Shown in pieces: positions 11,690-23,980 of a stretch of 64,000 nucleotides of DNA. The notes under the pieces are model-generated. The model was not told where the DNA came from. It made no database searches and was given only the letters and a program-made list of their open reading frames with translations. The translations under genes were made by a program, and so were the position numbers. The DNA comes from Dicyema japonicum (Eukaryota; Dicyemida; Rhombozoa; Dicyemidae). Each line of letters opens with the position of its first letter. Within the stretch, counting starts at the first letter, position 1. Location of the stretch: positions 1,206,796-1,270,795 of the forward strand of contig RDEW01000010.1 of the NCBI GenBank assembly GCA_011109175.1, given 5' to 3'.

Positions 11690-12500
11690 GGTGTCCCTAA
11701 GGATCTCCTTTCTCCCACGCCTTATTCAATTTATACCTGGCCGACCTCCCGACACCGGAATCCAATAACGATGTTCTACTTTCATATGCGGACGACATTG
11801 TTTTGGCCTCGCGTGATCGGGATATCCAAAATGCTACAGAAAGATTACAAATTAACCTGGACCGACTCAACGTCTGGGTAATGAAGAACCGACTCACGAT
11901 AAATTCCAGAAAGTCGGTCACGTCTATGTTTACTTCGGACAAAAGGTTGGGGAAGATGACTGCCAAGTTAAAATTGGACAACATTGAAATCCCGTTCACC
12001 AAATGTCAGAAGATCCTGGGCGTGACACTGGATACACACCTATGTTTGTCACCACACGTGGCAAACATTGTTCTGAAGTGTGAGAAGAGGATCAATGTAT
12101 TAAAATGTTTATCTGGAATATGGAAGACAGGTACCCACCGGGTCTTGATGAACATTTACAAGCAATACATCGAACCATGCTTCTCGTACGCGTGTGCTTC
12201 GTGGGACCTTCATTATCATGGACGAACACTAAGAAGATTGAGGACGTTCAAAAGAAGGCTTTCAGAATGACGGAGCGGTGGTCTTGTGGGAGACACAGAA
12301 CCGGACCGACTACTCTGGAGGCCCTCATTAAACAAAACTCCGGCATGCGGGAAGGTGGCCCTGCAAATACAGTCAGCCGCCCTGTACGAGCTTGTGTATG
12401 TACGAGGGATGAGCACCGAGAAAGAATGAGGATTTTTGCAGAGCGCATCGGAATCACGTGATAGTTAGTTTTGGTTTTACCGTGGTCTTGGGTGTTAAAT
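11690..12500 (+). pseudogene. LINE (Jockey-like) reverse transcriptase 3' fragment
   Basis: Encodes YADDIVLASRDRDIQN (RT catalytic motif, about 11788), KILGVTLDTHLCLSPH and a thumb region, then switches frame near 12220 into KKIEDVQKKAFRMT and ends RMRIFAERIGIT at 12461. A 3' UTR follows: GTGATAGTTAGTTTTGGTTT and then TAAATAAATAATAA. The 5' part of the RT and the endonuclease are absent: a 5'-truncated LINE with a frameshift. Confidence 0.85.
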
Positions 12501-12591
12501 AAATAATAAGTGGAGAAATAATTAGATAAATGACTGAGAAAATATCGTTAGGAACGATCATGGAATCGACTATTTTCTTACAGAAGCCTAT

Positions 12592-12735
12592 CCTACCTTT
12601 CTCCCTGACCAAATCAACTGGTGAAGATGTTCCACTACGAAAACTCCCCGCTGAAGAATGAAGTGAAGTCTGCGACGGTAGGAGGTGCAACGCCTATGGA
12701 AGAGGGCAGACCTACTTCTCCTCTCTTCGGAAGGA
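12592..12735 (+). repeat. SINE family B internal fragment
   Basis: Plus-strand copy of the block that appears reversed at 14040-14130: TTTCTCCCTGACCAAATCAA, GTGAAGAT, GAAGTGAAGTCTGCGACGGT, GAAGAGGGCAGACCTACTTC. Confidence 0.65.
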
Positions 12736-13847
12736 ACATTTATTACGTTTTTCAGTGAGCTCTTCCCTCGAATTTTCCCCAATGAAATCGGCAAGAAAAA
12801 CGATCGTAGTTACCTCTTTCTTTTCAAAAATCCTTTTCTGTTGGTTCTGTATGGACTTGTGTGTGATGTTGTCTTTGTGACTGTGGGGATCGATACACAT
12901 AAAATTATAGTTTTGATGTTAATAAAAATATACTAAAAATTTAGTTTGCCACCTACAGTGGAAGATCGCCCTTAAATATCAAAATTACTTCAACTGCTCA
13001 TTTTTACATCCTCTCGAATTGGGGATCGGATGACTTGATGTTCAATGATCTTCATTATCGAGTAGCGTTATCTGTTTTCTCTGAATAATTCTCACATTTC
13101 AGGAGTCTTGTATTCAATAAGTTTGGCTGTGGGAAGTCTAAGGGTTGATTCTTGTGGGACTCCTCTTTTTAGCTAGTTGTGTGATTAAGTCAAGGCATAT
13201 ACCATTCAAGTGTTTTAAAGTAACTCGTTTTGACTATCTATGAGTTTAGGAAGCGGTCTCCACAGGATTGACCCGGAAACTCCCTGATGAAATCCTGTTT
13301 CTCAACGAGGTCTGAGATCCTTTTGAAAATGATAATTTACATAATTTTCAAGAGCAAATAAGGAGATAGGAGCCTTCTTTGGTTTCCCAGTTTAACCACC
13401 ATCAGCCTGAGAAATGCAAGGGGTAGAGGAGATCGTTGAAAGATAAGTGTGTGACTGATTTTAAATTCGCCTAAAAATTGTTTCATGTGGAGTGAATTCC
13501 ACACCGGAACAACGACCATACAAAATCTGCATAAAATTAACAAAATACGAGGATTGCAGATTTTAAATCTCCAGCCACAATCGTTGGGAAGAGGAGATGA
13601 CGTTGCTTACGTGTTTGATAAAGGTCATAAGGGGGTATGTGATCCCCAGAAAAAAAATTTATAGCATTTAATGGCCCTACTTATGAGTCATAAACTATGA
13701 CTTTCTGCATCAATTAACAAAATTTTTAAAGATGAAAGAGTGCTGAATAATTATTCCAAAAATTCTGATTTCGCAAAAAAGTGCTCCATTCTATCCAAGA
13801 AAATTGAAGAAAATAGAAAGCTAACAAAAACTTTCTGTGTTCACTCA
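12736..13847. other. intergenic, nothing recognised except a shared boundary repeat
   Basis: No gene seen. Bases 13681-13760 (ATGAGTCATAAACTATGA, then ATTAACAAAATTTTTAAAGA) match the outer ends of the inverted-repeat structure at 28112 and 29650. Confidence 0.5.
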
Positions 13848-14297
13848 TAAATTATTATTATTAACCCCAGGCTTACCATTGTAAGCCCAGCACAAACAGT
13901 CATAACTAACTAATCCAGAAGGAACCAAAGAGAGAACATCTGCTTGTGCCGACCAAATCCATCTTTTAATACTTTTTTACAGGTTCCGCTTCCGAAGAAA
14001 GTGGAGAAGTAGGTCCGCCCTCTTCCATTTTTTGTCCCACGTCCTACCGTCGCGGACATCACTTCATTTTTTAGCGGAATAGTTTTCATGATGCAATCTT
14101 CATCAGAGGATTTGGTCAGGGAGAAAGGTAGGGAGATCCCTTTTAACTACTGTGTCGTGCCAGAAGGATTCGTCACGGGTGGGATCTGTTTGACAAGAAT
14201 TGACCTTCGCTGAAAACTCCATCTTTCGGATTCGAACCCACAGTCTTCAGATCTGATGTCATCAGACGTTACGTTTAGACAGAAGGCCCTTTATTAT
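13848..14297 (-). repeat. SINE family B, full-length, tRNA-derived
   Basis: Minus-strand element about 450 bp long. The 5' head (right end) carries a perfect RNA polymerase III B box, GGTTCGAATCC (revcomp near 14230), and a weak A-box region upstream. The 3' end at 13848 reads, in element sense, AAGCCTGGGGTTAATAATAA. Same family as 53388-53840. Confidence 0.85.
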
Positions 14298-14399
14298 TTA
14301 TAAAAATTCAAATGTATTTATTTCAATAAATAAATAAATTAAAAATTCAAATAAATTTAATAAAATAGGTCAAATTATTTTATTTATTGATTACTCTCG

Positions 14400-16936
14400 T
14401 GTTTTAGATGCCAAATCAACAATTCGGGGTTACAGCAAAGAGGTTTTCTTACTCATACTTAGTCGTACAGAAGTTGCACAGACATTCTATGCTTTATTCT
14501 GTTTACTCTAGTTATACTGAGTCTTGGGGGTGTTTGTATTATCGGTTTGTGACTTTTATTACGATTAGTCTCCCTTTATATGAATATCAAATGTCAGGTT
14601 TTCCCGCTAATTTTTCCGACATATTTTTCGATTGACAACGGGGGTGGATTCGATTATCCGTTGTATAACATCCATAATTGTAGAGACAAGGGGAACTCAG
14701 TACCACACGATTTGATACAGATTGTTCTAAAAGATTTTTTACTCCAACGGGGGGATGTCCAAGGTTGAAGGTATTAATGGTAATGATTTCGGGTTGGCGT
14801 GGAAACTTCCCCTCCTGAAAACATATGGGGGACACCAGATAACTTGCAAACATTCGAGTCGAATGGTTATTGTCATAATCAACCTGGCGCGGTTTTTTCT
14901 GTTAATTATTCATATTAGCCTCCACAATGCTCCCTTCACGAACTAAACACCACTCCCAGTTAGTTTTTGGAATTATCTCCAGTGTCCCCTTTACTACCTT
15001 ATACGTCACCTGTCGGTAACAACATGACAGACGAAGACTCTACACTTGTCAAAGATATCTGCAATCTCGCCGAGTGAAATTTAGTAAATAAGTAGACTTG
15101 CAGCTCACGAATATCTGAATAAGATATTTTTGGGGGGAATTGTAGCTAGCTTCCTTCACTCTAAAAACGTGGTAACTGGTGAAGTTGACAACTCTCTTAC
15201 TCTTGTTGGGAGTATCTACGGTCTCGCAAAGTAAGATTTAGTGAGACAAATAGAAACTTGTCATACAAAAATTTGGAAATGATGTTTATCTTGGGAATTG
15301 AGGACTTGTTCACCGTAAAATACGATTTGCTAATGTATGTCGTTTTTTTAATTTCTAGATTCTTCGTTGTCTCCATTTTTGTCTGATTTGTCGTTATTCT
15401 TTTACTAAGGAGGTTTGCTGGGCCTGCGATTTTCATTTCATTCATTTCAGTCATCGGTTGTCTGGGAGTAGGTTCGTAGAGCTTGTTAACTTATAGGCGC
15501 AGGGTTTTTGATCCAACAGTATGTTTACCTCAAAGGCATTGGAACTGATCCTTGGCCGGTCCCATTCACCCTAAATTTGGAATCTTATGACAAATATTAC
15601 AACATAATTCTTATGTCAGCCATTGTATTGGGACTGATTGACCTGATTTTTGTCCTCATAATTTTTGGTTGCTACAAATCAATCAGAATTCGGGCTCAGC
15701 TCATAAAGAAGAGTTCCAGGTATTGGATAGACTTCTTAAAATTAGGGCACTCTGTTATATTTTGGGAGTATTTTTGTGGGCATTAATTCCAATGGTGGGA
15801 AGAGCTATAGTTACCCTATTTTGCTTCGCCACTGCTGCGTAGCATTCCACGTGAACCTTAGGTATCTCCAAACCAGTGGAAGGCGAGTCTCCGAACATGC
15901 AAGAATGACCGCGAACTGTGATGTATCTAAAAATGTGGCGATCAACGTCATTCATCGGTTTCTCAAAAAAGTGGCATTTACGTATACTTGAATTTGTAGT
16001 TTAGATGTCGACCGTATTACTCTGTCTACATATCGATCACGTGGTTCTGGATGAGTCAGTTCATTGATGACTTTAGCACGTGCGTGCTTAGTGGCTCGTT
16101 TAGTCAATATTATTGGGGTTTAAATAAGTCTGAGGATATTTCAATGTTTCCCGTCGTTAAGTCTTTCTTCATCGTTTTGCGGTTTTCATTGCAAATTTTT
16201 ACAATTAGGTATCACCTTGGGTCCGTGGCCTTTGGGTCCTTCACTATTGCTCTGGCACATTCTTCAGAACTTGTCTGGACTACACGTCAAAACAACTGAA
16301 ATTTGCCAATAAATTTGTCAACTCAACATTCCAGTAACGATTTTGGTTAAATTTGGTAGAAGTTTCAAAAGTCGTTTTTGGTGTCTCGAAAGATTTCTCG
16401 AGTATTTCACGGAAAAGGCGTATATTCAGGTATATGAATGGTTCCCACGCGTAGATTATGATTGGCGGTAAAAATTTTTCCACGTCAGCTAAAAACGCTT
16501 TCTTCTTACACTCGAATAGTATAATCGGGTATTTTCTTAGATAAACTTGTAAACACTGTAACGATCCTTGTCGCAAAGCTCGTTGTAGTCTTCTGTATTT
16601 TGAGTTGCACGTTTTTTACGAGTAATCCACTGTCAATTAATCTAGCTTTATTATCCTACGTTTGGTTTACTTCAAGATTCGATAGCGTCAAAAGCCTCAG
16701 GGACTCCTTGGGGTTTGGACAGCGACAATTGAACTATGAGCTAATTCCAATTATTGTCCTCGTATTCGTGTGATTTTAGTTTGTTGGAATATTTTCGTTG
16801 CTTATAAGCAGATGTATGCTAAATATAGTCCAAATGGGAATATTCACGTTGTTGTCCTGCTACTGTTTGTTTCATCGTAATTTTAGTTACCGACGTCCGT
16901 GAAAATGACGGAACTGCTGAAAATCTTATTATATGA
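14400..16936 (+). CDS. choline transporter-like protein (SLC44/CTL family), with frame lesions
   Basis: Multi-pass membrane protein of the SLC44 family. Exons joined by 20-27 nt introns give the N-terminal RSCTDILCFILF helix (14480), an extracellular loop (14560-15010), a helix pair (AIVLGLIDLIFVLIIFGCYK, 15619), QTSGRR after a 23-nt intron (15839-15861), FIDDFSTCVLSGSFSQYYWG (16063), YHLGSVAFGSF, SRFWCLERFLEYF (16372), GGKNFSTSAKNAFF (16465) and a C-terminal DVRENDGTAENL tail at TGA 16934. Order and spacing match SLC44 from end to end. Lesions: an indel at about 15768 after the HSVIFW stretch, and two missing bases at about 16255 where the second copy reads CTGGTCACATTC. One exon pair is duplicated in tandem (15027-15118 and 15183-15290). 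The exact start is unresolved; a frame joins at 14408. Damaged gene or error-containing assembly. Confidence 0.85.
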
Positions 16937-17280
16937 ACAAAAACTTAATTAAAATTTTTAAATTTTAGTTTTGATTAAATTAATTTATTATTTTATTTAA
17001 ATATTTTTGTAATAATAATTTTAACAATTTTACGTTAAAGCTGTCATGGATCTTCAGGAAACCAACAGAATCCGACAATCGTTCTCTCCACTTTGCCCAT
17101 TATGCCTTCTTGATGGCAAGAATGCAACATGATCCTATAAAACATATCTTTCAATTAAGTGTGGTTGCTCTCAAGAGCGATTTCCCTAAAGATTTTCAAG
17201 GAACTGTTCTCAATATGACGGTTCTTTCCAAAACTGTTGCTATCTCACCATCTGATCAATTTACCAAATTTTAACTAACG
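16937..17280. other. AT-rich spacer
   Basis: AT-rich to 17030, then 250 bases of ordinary composition that probably belong to the following LINE copy but show no motif I can name. Confidence 0.4.
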
Positions 17281-17645
17281 AATTCACAACCGAGGCAATA
17301 AGCATCGACATTATCGAATCAAGTTGGAGACTGTTTGGGCACGTGCTTAGAATGGACATAAACGCCCCTGCAAATATAATAATGGACAATTACTTAATCA
17401 ATGAGAACAAACCATCATTCAGAGAAAGACCCAGAGTCACTCTACCCGTGGCTCTGAACAAGGATCTTGATGGAATTGGAAGAAAACTTAAATCTGTAGA
17501 AGACCTAGAAGATCTAAGGACAGATGCGCAAACAGAGGATGATGGAGACGCCTAGTGAACCAGATTTTGAAACGTGTGGCACAATCGGGACCTTAGTTAA
17601 TATAACGTTCTTTGGTTCTTTGAAAGTGCTTTTAATAATAATACA
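17280..17645 (+). pseudogene. LINE 3' end, GHVLRMD group
   Basis: Encodes SSWRLFGHVLRMDINAPANI, an RPRVTLPVAL block and LKSVEDLEDLR, stop at 17555, then a short UTR and the terminus TTTTAATAATAATA at 17631. The same C-terminal blocks occur at 37255-37885, 33690-33812 and 49310-49960. Confidence 0.75.
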
Positions 17646-17990
17646 AGCAATAGATGGGAGGGAAGTTTATGATAGCTTTTAGGACGTTCAATTTTCGAAG
17701 ACCCTTGGTTAAGACATCCTCCGTGTGATTGGAGAACGTCATAAAGACTCGAATGTCACTCCAAGGATATCTGGATTTGCCTATAACAGATGGGAATGTT
17801 TCCGAAGAATATCTCAAGTCCACCTTTAAATACTCTGTCCGTAGCAAACAGGGTGAACTGAGACACAGAACGGATAGCTTGTCACACATCAGGAAGAGGT
17901 GAGACTGAACCACTGCCACAGTCTTGGAAGAAGATTTGTCCCTTGCAGCGATAATCAGAGAAGTCGTCACTCCCTCAAATTAGTATGCTA
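17632..17990 (-). pseudogene. LINE (Jockey-like) RT fragment, opposite strand
   Basis: Minus-strand frame contains MTFSNHTEDVLTKGLRKLNV, the segment that follows the GVTLDT motif in the Jockey-like RT at 12030. It abuts the tail of the previous LINE and ends about 90 bases before the NAA35 start. Confidence 0.6.
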
Positions 17991-18076
17991 GTTTTATTCG
18001 ATTACCCCAGTATTTCAAAATTACCTAAAGATTACGTAACTTCGAATATATATAGTTTAGCGTTCTTAAATGGAAA

Positions 18077-19867
18077 ATGGAGGATCCACTAAAACCCGAA
18101 GAATACGTAGGAATCATGGACGAAACAGTCTGTCAATTTGTATGTTGTGCTTGTTAAACTCAGGTCAACTGGATTAGGGGATATGAAATCCAAGACACGT
18201 TATTTTCCATCAAATTCATGAATAATGTCGGTTCGATCAAAAATGAGGTCATAAAACCATTTTCATTTGCGATCCTCAAAACAGCCGAGATCATATCGCA
18301 TTTTCTCGCCAAAACAAATTCCATAAATCACGACGATGCTGAGTCCACGAGAATTGACGAGGTTTTGTCCGACGTTTATAATTCACCAGAACACAGAAAA
18401 TATCTCTAAACGCCTCCAAACGAGCATTCAAACCGCCAAGGACAAATTCGTAGTCATGAGGCTGAGCCTTGCACATAAGTTGCTTGAACTTTTCAGCGAG
18501 ATTGAGTCAAACGTCTGTTTTGTTCGAATTTTGTAGTTTCATGCCAAAATGAATGATTATAACGGATTAGACGAATTCGCCGAAGCCATCCAGCCGCTAA
18601 TAGATTCCTACGACAAGGGGATTCACGGTGTTTCCATGAAGGATTACGGATTTCACGCCAAAATCAAAAACTATAAAGACAAGAAACTGCTTTACTCCCT
18701 GAAATCCCGGGAGAATGCTTATCGCTGCCTTCAGAATATTTTCAAAACGATCACAGACATCCCCCAAAACACCGAATTTGTGGAGTTCGACGAATATCTG
18801 GTATTCTACGAACTCCTATTTCAGGGTATCTTAGAGAAGCTGTTAATAAACCCGGAAACGACGAATCTTACAATTTCCCTCCTCAAGGTTTGTCTGTACC
18901 CTGACGTAGATTAATTGGGTGGACTTGACTCCCAATCATTGTGGGTTCAAAAATACGCTGGAAATGTTCTCCAACGACTTCAACACTTTCAGGAACCTTG
19001 ATTACTTCCGAGAGTATATTTCCGCTATCAATCCCTTAGTGACCACGGAAACTTCCAAGTCAACAAATTATTGTGTGAACTCGACGAGAAGTCGCCGCTT
19101 ACATGGAGAAGGCGCTTCTAATAATGTTCCAACCCCCCGTTATGTGTTTCGACCAACTACGCCTGTTTATCATAGAAGTCAGGATCAAATTACGCAGAGT
19201 TCCTGTAAAGTAGCTAAATTTAGAAATTAATCAAATATGTCCACAAGATCTCTGCGGTGTACTCAGCCCACGGGTTACTTGACCGTCCTATGCCGCTCAT
19301 TGTGGTGCGCCAGGAAATCATTTATAATAAGCTCTCCCTCCATTTGCTACGGGTTGGAGAGAGACTTGGAGTATTCGAGAATATAATTGGCTATCAGCAT
19401 CTATTCTGGTTCGACTTGACTTATTTCGAGGATCTTGTCGAATGAGGTTTACTTGAAGGGCTCGTTTCTCGTCGACTTACAAAATCGTCATATTACAGTT
19501 AGCGAGCAACAGCCGAATTTGTACGATTTCCAGGAGAAGAGGGCCCTCTCAAAATTGTATTTTGGATTTTTCATAGTAAGGAGTGGATTTTATGTTTCAG
19601 TACCTTTACTACCTTGAATTATTGAACAACGTGAACATGGTAGTGATTTTGGAGAAAGACTTCATAGAAACTCGCTTCTCAGTCACTCTTCCATTTATCA
19701 CGACTGAGAACAACATTGCTGATAAATTGCTGGTTTCCATCAAATTTTTATTTTTGACGACCAAACGACGCTTGGAGGTGGTATTTAAGGAAGAACCCTG
19801 TGATTTGCTAAAAATGGCTTCGGATTTTGCTAACATTCCCCAAAATTTAAATGTAGCCAGAAAGTAG
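18077..19867 (+). CDS. NAA35: NatC N-acetyltransferase auxiliary subunit (NAA35/MAK10), lacking usual N-terminus
   Basis: NAA35 is the scaffold subunit of the NatC N-terminal acetyltransferase. ATG 18077 gives PEEYVGIMDETVCQF, a 24-nt intron (about 18140-18163), then VNWIRGYEIQDTLFSIKFM, matching the family block of a GIMD motif, a W-L/I-G motif, T-F and a helical IKPFSFAILKTAEII stretch. Later exons give KRLQTSIQTAKDKFVVMRLS, a helical segment (EFAEAIQPLIDSY), REYISAINPLV, PLIVVRQEIIYNKL and a C-terminal LLKMASDFANIPQNLN stretch, TAG at 19865. AATAAA at 20027. Family members carry about 100 more N-terminal residues, including a DPKMD motif, which I could not find upstream; LINE fragments occupy 17280-17990. 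The middle exons (19070-19450) have unresolved joins. Confidence 0.75.
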
Positions 19868-21777
19868 TTATTTATAGTCAGATCTAATCAAAATTGCTAG
19901 AAACTTTAAACTCGCCATTTTGGCGGAAATGGAAGATAAAGTACTTTGCTTGTACATTTTAGGGGCCAGATTTGAATGATATCAGGTTTATTTTTGATAA
20001 ATATTTGTACTTTACATATAAAAAAGAATAAAGTTTTTGATTATCATTTATTTTTTGTATATAAAATTTAAAAAAATAAGACTTGCATCCTCATTTTTTT
20101 CCAGGGGTAAAAATAATAGCTATCGAGATAGACTCTAAAAATATCCAGTCTTACGCAGATCGTTAGGGACTCTTTGGATCATGGAGATATTTATTAGACT
20201 AAACTCCAAGTTGAGATGGAGGCCTTGAAAGTTGTTATTAGGTGATTAAATTCTCTGAAGAAAAGATGACTTGGGCGATTTCAAGATTTAACTCCAAGAA
20301 AAAGGAAATTAGGTGATTTCGATTTCAATGATTCTTCACATGCTTCAGCTCAGCTACTTCTTAATAAATATAAATGAATTTTTTTTATTACAAAAAATAA
20401 GTAAAGTTAAACTTGAGAGACAGTCGAAATACCATGGGTAATCCGACAAAAAGCCAGGACTTTTCATTGAGACCTTCATCACTCACTCAACTCTTAATCT
20501 TGACTCTTCTTCACCAGAGTCGCCTTCACTGGTCTCAATAGTTTTTCTTGGGCTTTATTCAACTTTGTTCCGAATTTCATAGGGAGAGGAAACATAGTGG
20601 TGCATGGCTTTTCATGCAAGGTAATTTACGTTAAATATTTTGTAAAATTACTGGTAAAAATACGTTTTTTATTAATGAAAATTAAAATCATAATTATATT
20701 AGTTCAAAGACAAAACCTAATTTAATTAAAAAATAAATAAATATTTATTTAATTTTTATATAAATTTAAATAAATTCTTAATAATATCGAAATGAATCAT
20801 TTAATAGGTCAGGTCATTTTAATTTTTCAGCTCTTTCACTTGTCTAATCGTCTTCATTATTAAAGTTGAAGGGAGGACATGGATTGCCACAGACTCTTTT
20901 AATCACATTAGAGCTTTGCTGCATGTTCAATATTATTTAAAAATTCTAAAAATCAAATGAAAGCTCATTTTGGCAATAGAGCAGTTTTTAGTTTGACAGA
21001 GAAAAGCAAATCTAAAACTTTTGCAGTTTTGACCGAGAAGACTTATAAGTTAATATTTAAACTTGAGGTTGAACATAATGTAGTCAAAATAAGTCACATT
21101 ATACTCAAAAATGATACTGGTAAGTATTTAGGTTTAATTTAGCTGTATTGCTTCATAAAATGCTTAAATTGACTCATCAAGTAGGCGAATATTGTCATTG
21201 CTGTAAATTAATATTGAAGAATGATCACTGTATTCTTGTACTGAGGAATTTCAAAATTCAATTTCTAAGAAATGATGGAATTACAAGTTCACTGGGAAAG
21301 GTTTACTTTAACTAATCTTAGACGGTCAATGCGACTGTTCAGTGTCGAATCTGCCAAATAGAAAATCAATCAAAGCTCATAACGGGAAGCACAAATATAT
21401 CGTAAAAGCTAAATCTAACAACTACTAACCGTTTCGTTCCTTCATGCTAATATATGGGTTGGGAGAGTTCTAGTTAGTCGATATGAGTCTACTTGAGATA
21501 CATTAAGTTTTTTTTCTTAATCAGCTGAATTATATTTAAAATTATATTTAGGTGACTGTAAACTCGATTAGTGAAATTTGTGCTGGCAGATTTCTTAGAC
21601 ACATGGCCTTGAACGAAGTCGTTAGGCGAGCTTTGGACGCCGCCGAACATTCCTCCATGCTCGAACCAGTCGGTCTTTGCGGGCGTGACAAAAACGACCA
21701 GATGGGATGACAATCTTCTTTTTTGAAGCCGGGAAACCTCTTTTCTGGGACGTCAGCTGCACTGGCACTTTTTACCC
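19868..21777. other. AT-rich intergenic with a LINE 3' scrap
   Basis: 20100-20260 on the minus strand resembles the 3' end of the third LINE group also seen at 39480-39640 (shared GACTCTTTGGATCAT-like and TATCGAGATA blocks). A 61-codon frame at 20957-21142 has no recognisable family. Otherwise nothing. Confidence 0.45.
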
Positions 21778-22005
21778 TTGCAACCTACTTCAGAGTGCCT
21801 CTGGAGCTGTTCTGCCGCTGAGAGGGCTGAGAGGTTGAAACTGGCAAAGTACACGGTTCTACCCAATAATTTTTTGTTCGTGAATCCCTCAATGAATCGT
21901 ATTTCTACACGATCAGGAGACCCCCGTGTTTGTTGCTGGTTATTTAAGCGAATCTCGCTCGCTATCCTGAAAGGGAATGGCAACACAGTCGGGGGCCGCT
22001 AAATG
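21778..22005 (+). pseudogene. LINE 3' coding end, WLF-SLAI group
   Basis: Open frame with AAERAERLKLAKYTVLPNNF and LFKRISLAILKGNGNTV before TAA at 22000. This is the C-terminal signature of LINE proteins that read A-x-x-K-x-x-K-Y-x-x-L, F-V-P, then S-L-A-I-L-R-G-N. Related copies: 22610-22725, 27815-27925, 39480-39640, 39690-39775 and 47955-48240. Confidence 0.7.
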
Positions 22006-22164
22006 ACCATTTGCTCATTTTTTTCATATTTAAAAAAATTATGATTATTAAAAAATAATTATTTGACTAATATATAAAAACTAGGTCATGTGAATTTTCT
22101 AATAAAAACTGTCATTTAAAATATTACCTAAAAACTGTCATTTAAAGCAGTAAACAGTCAATAA

Positions 22165-22420
22165 TTCGCGTGGCGCCTTGTGGTGCTACATGGATAGTTT
22201 GTCAAAATTATTCTCCTTCCTTCCGATGGCGTCACTGGATCCACCTTACAGAGGAGGCGCCCAATGCCTGGCCGGCATCAAGAGGGTCCAACAATTCTTC
22301 CCCGAGGACAACGTCGTTACCTGGTGACAAGTTCTGAAATGCTGGAACGAGTCAGGGTCGAGGAGATAGTTAGTTTGGTTTCTCTTGGTCTTTGGAAATA
22401 ATTACCAGGGAATTTACTGA
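22165..22420 (+). repeat. SINE family C, plus-strand copy
   Basis: Begins GCGTGGCGCCTTGTGGTGCT, then the complement of the family body (GATGGCGTCACTGGATCCAC), and ends GAGATAGTTAGTTTGGTTTC, resembling the 3' UTR of the Jockey-like LINE at 12460. Confidence 0.6.
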
Positions 22421-22609
22421 GATTTATTATTCTCTCCAACTTTATTTGTACGTTTTACCTTAGTCAATCTACCAAAGCATCGGACAATGTCTTTATCTGT
22501 TCTCGAGCAACAGTCTAATGCCTTGCCATTGATGTATCTTTTCAATGTTTTTGGTTTATAATTCGTTTTGAGGTCATCTAATTACTGCAGATTTCTCAGA
22601 GGTCTTGAA

Positions 22610-22725
22610 CGAAGTCGTTGAGAGGGTGAAACTGCCAAAGTACTCGGTCCTACCCAATGATTTTTGTTCGTGAATCCCCCAATGAATCGGATTTCTACAG
22701 GATCAGGACACCCCCGTGGAAATCC
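22610..22725 (+). repeat. partial duplicate of LINE 3' segment 21830-21930
   Basis: GTACTCGGTCCTACCCAATG and GGATTTCTACAGGATCAGGA repeat the sequence at 21850-21920 nearly base for base. Confidence 0.7.
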
Positions 22726-22885
22726 TTAAAGTGGAGTGGGATCAAATGAACCTTTTTCATGCCAGTCTGGAAATAGGTGCCACCTTAGAAAGGTGGATCA
22801 CACGACGCCACTCTATAGGAAGGGGAAGAAAAAAAACAGTCAAAACAAACAGAAAACATCAAACAAACTAGCATCGTAGCACCAC
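22725..22885 (-). repeat. SINE family C, partial
   Basis: Near-identical to 4080-4250: GGTGGATCACACGACGCCAC, GGAAGGGGAAGAA, then a head with GTAGCACCACGGGG. Confidence 0.65.
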
Positions 22886-23269
22886 GGGGAGATAAAAAAT
22901 GTTTCTTAGTAAAACTTTCATTATAAAAAATTATTAATAATATTAAAATTACATTTAGTACATATTTTTATTTAAAATATTAATTATAAAACATGTATCT
23001 AATCTAACACGTGATACCTTGGAAAAAATTAGGATCTACTGTGCTAGTTAGTACTGTGGTCTCTAAATGTGTTCATTGTCAGGTATCAAATATAGTAATT
23101 TTAGTCAAAACGATTGCTTGCAACTAAACCTGAAATTCGGCAATCATTGCTTATGCTCCAAGAGATCGGTACATTGTAGATCTTGTTGATTTACTTCGAT
23201 ATTCTTCTCAAAATGAAAACCATGGTTCTTATAGACTTTTTTTTCTTAGTTTGCTGTTGTTGAAAATGC
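22886..23269. other. AT-rich spacer
   Basis: Nothing recognised. Confidence 0.5.
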
Positions 23270-23540
23270 CTTCACCAAATCTGGAAGTGAGATATCCTGA
23301 ATGCTAAAGAATTTTTTTTCTTATTGGACCGCCTACTATCCTACATACGGATGATGGCAAGGAATTCAAACATAGCACATGCAAGAGTTATGCGATAAAT
23401 TTGCCATTTCGCATGTTACAGGACGTCAACGAGCTCCTTGGATACATGGACAAGCAGAGCGGTTTTTTCTCAATAGATTTAATTAATCAATTAAAAGATG
23501 AGTTTCTTCCACGAGTTCATCCAAGGGAAATTTTGGAAGT
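23270..23540 (+). pseudogene. retroviral-type integrase core fragment of a retroelement
   Basis: A frame with IGPPTILHTDDGKEFKHS (second Asp of the rve integrase core, 23327-23380) shifts by one base into LCDKFAISHVTGRQRAPW and GQAERFFLNRFN (catalytic Glu region, about 23450-23470). Motif order is that of LTR-retrotransposon or related integrases. Frameshift and stops make it inactive. No reverse transcriptase or LTRs seen around it. Confidence 0.65.
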
Positions 23541-23980
23541 TAACTATTGTTGACCAGGACGAAGAGGACGAGTTCATATTAGTCGAGCTAAAAAATGTTG
23601 ACCTTTGAAATTTTTTAAGATGTGTTTTTTTTTAAATTGGATTACTTTTTTGATTACTAACATTACTTGGGTTAGGGTTAGAGTTGATTTAAAATAGTTT
23701 AGCTTGCAGATTGCAATTTTTGAAGAAAATCGTGGTGAAATTTCTGATTATGTTTTTTTCTCACGGACGAGTCATTTTTGTTATAACTGTTATATTTGCA
23801 TCCATCGTAGTTGGCTCTCTACATCAACGTCTTGCTTTTCTAGATGAAAACAGCAATGTGGATTCTGACCTGACTTTTAATCATGAAATTTTTGTTGATT
23901 TTGACACTTGAAGTATTACGGACTCGGGGATCCATTGACTCCATAAATGCCGAAAATTAACTCATTTTAATATTTTAAAC
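23541..23980. other. intergenic; one short hydrophobic frame
   Basis: 23711-23911 (+) could encode a 66-residue peptide with one hydrophobic stretch (VIFVITVIFASIVVGSL), but its frame starts at TTG and has no support beyond being open. Confidence 0.3.

Noticed and set aside
12712..12900. Minus-strand frame 12900-12712 as a gene
   Set aside because: It overlaps a SINE B fragment and shows no intron, motif or family.
23270..23540. An endogenous virus
   Set aside because: Only an integrase core fragment is present, without envelope, reverse transcriptase or LTRs; a retrotransposon scrap is the simpler reading.
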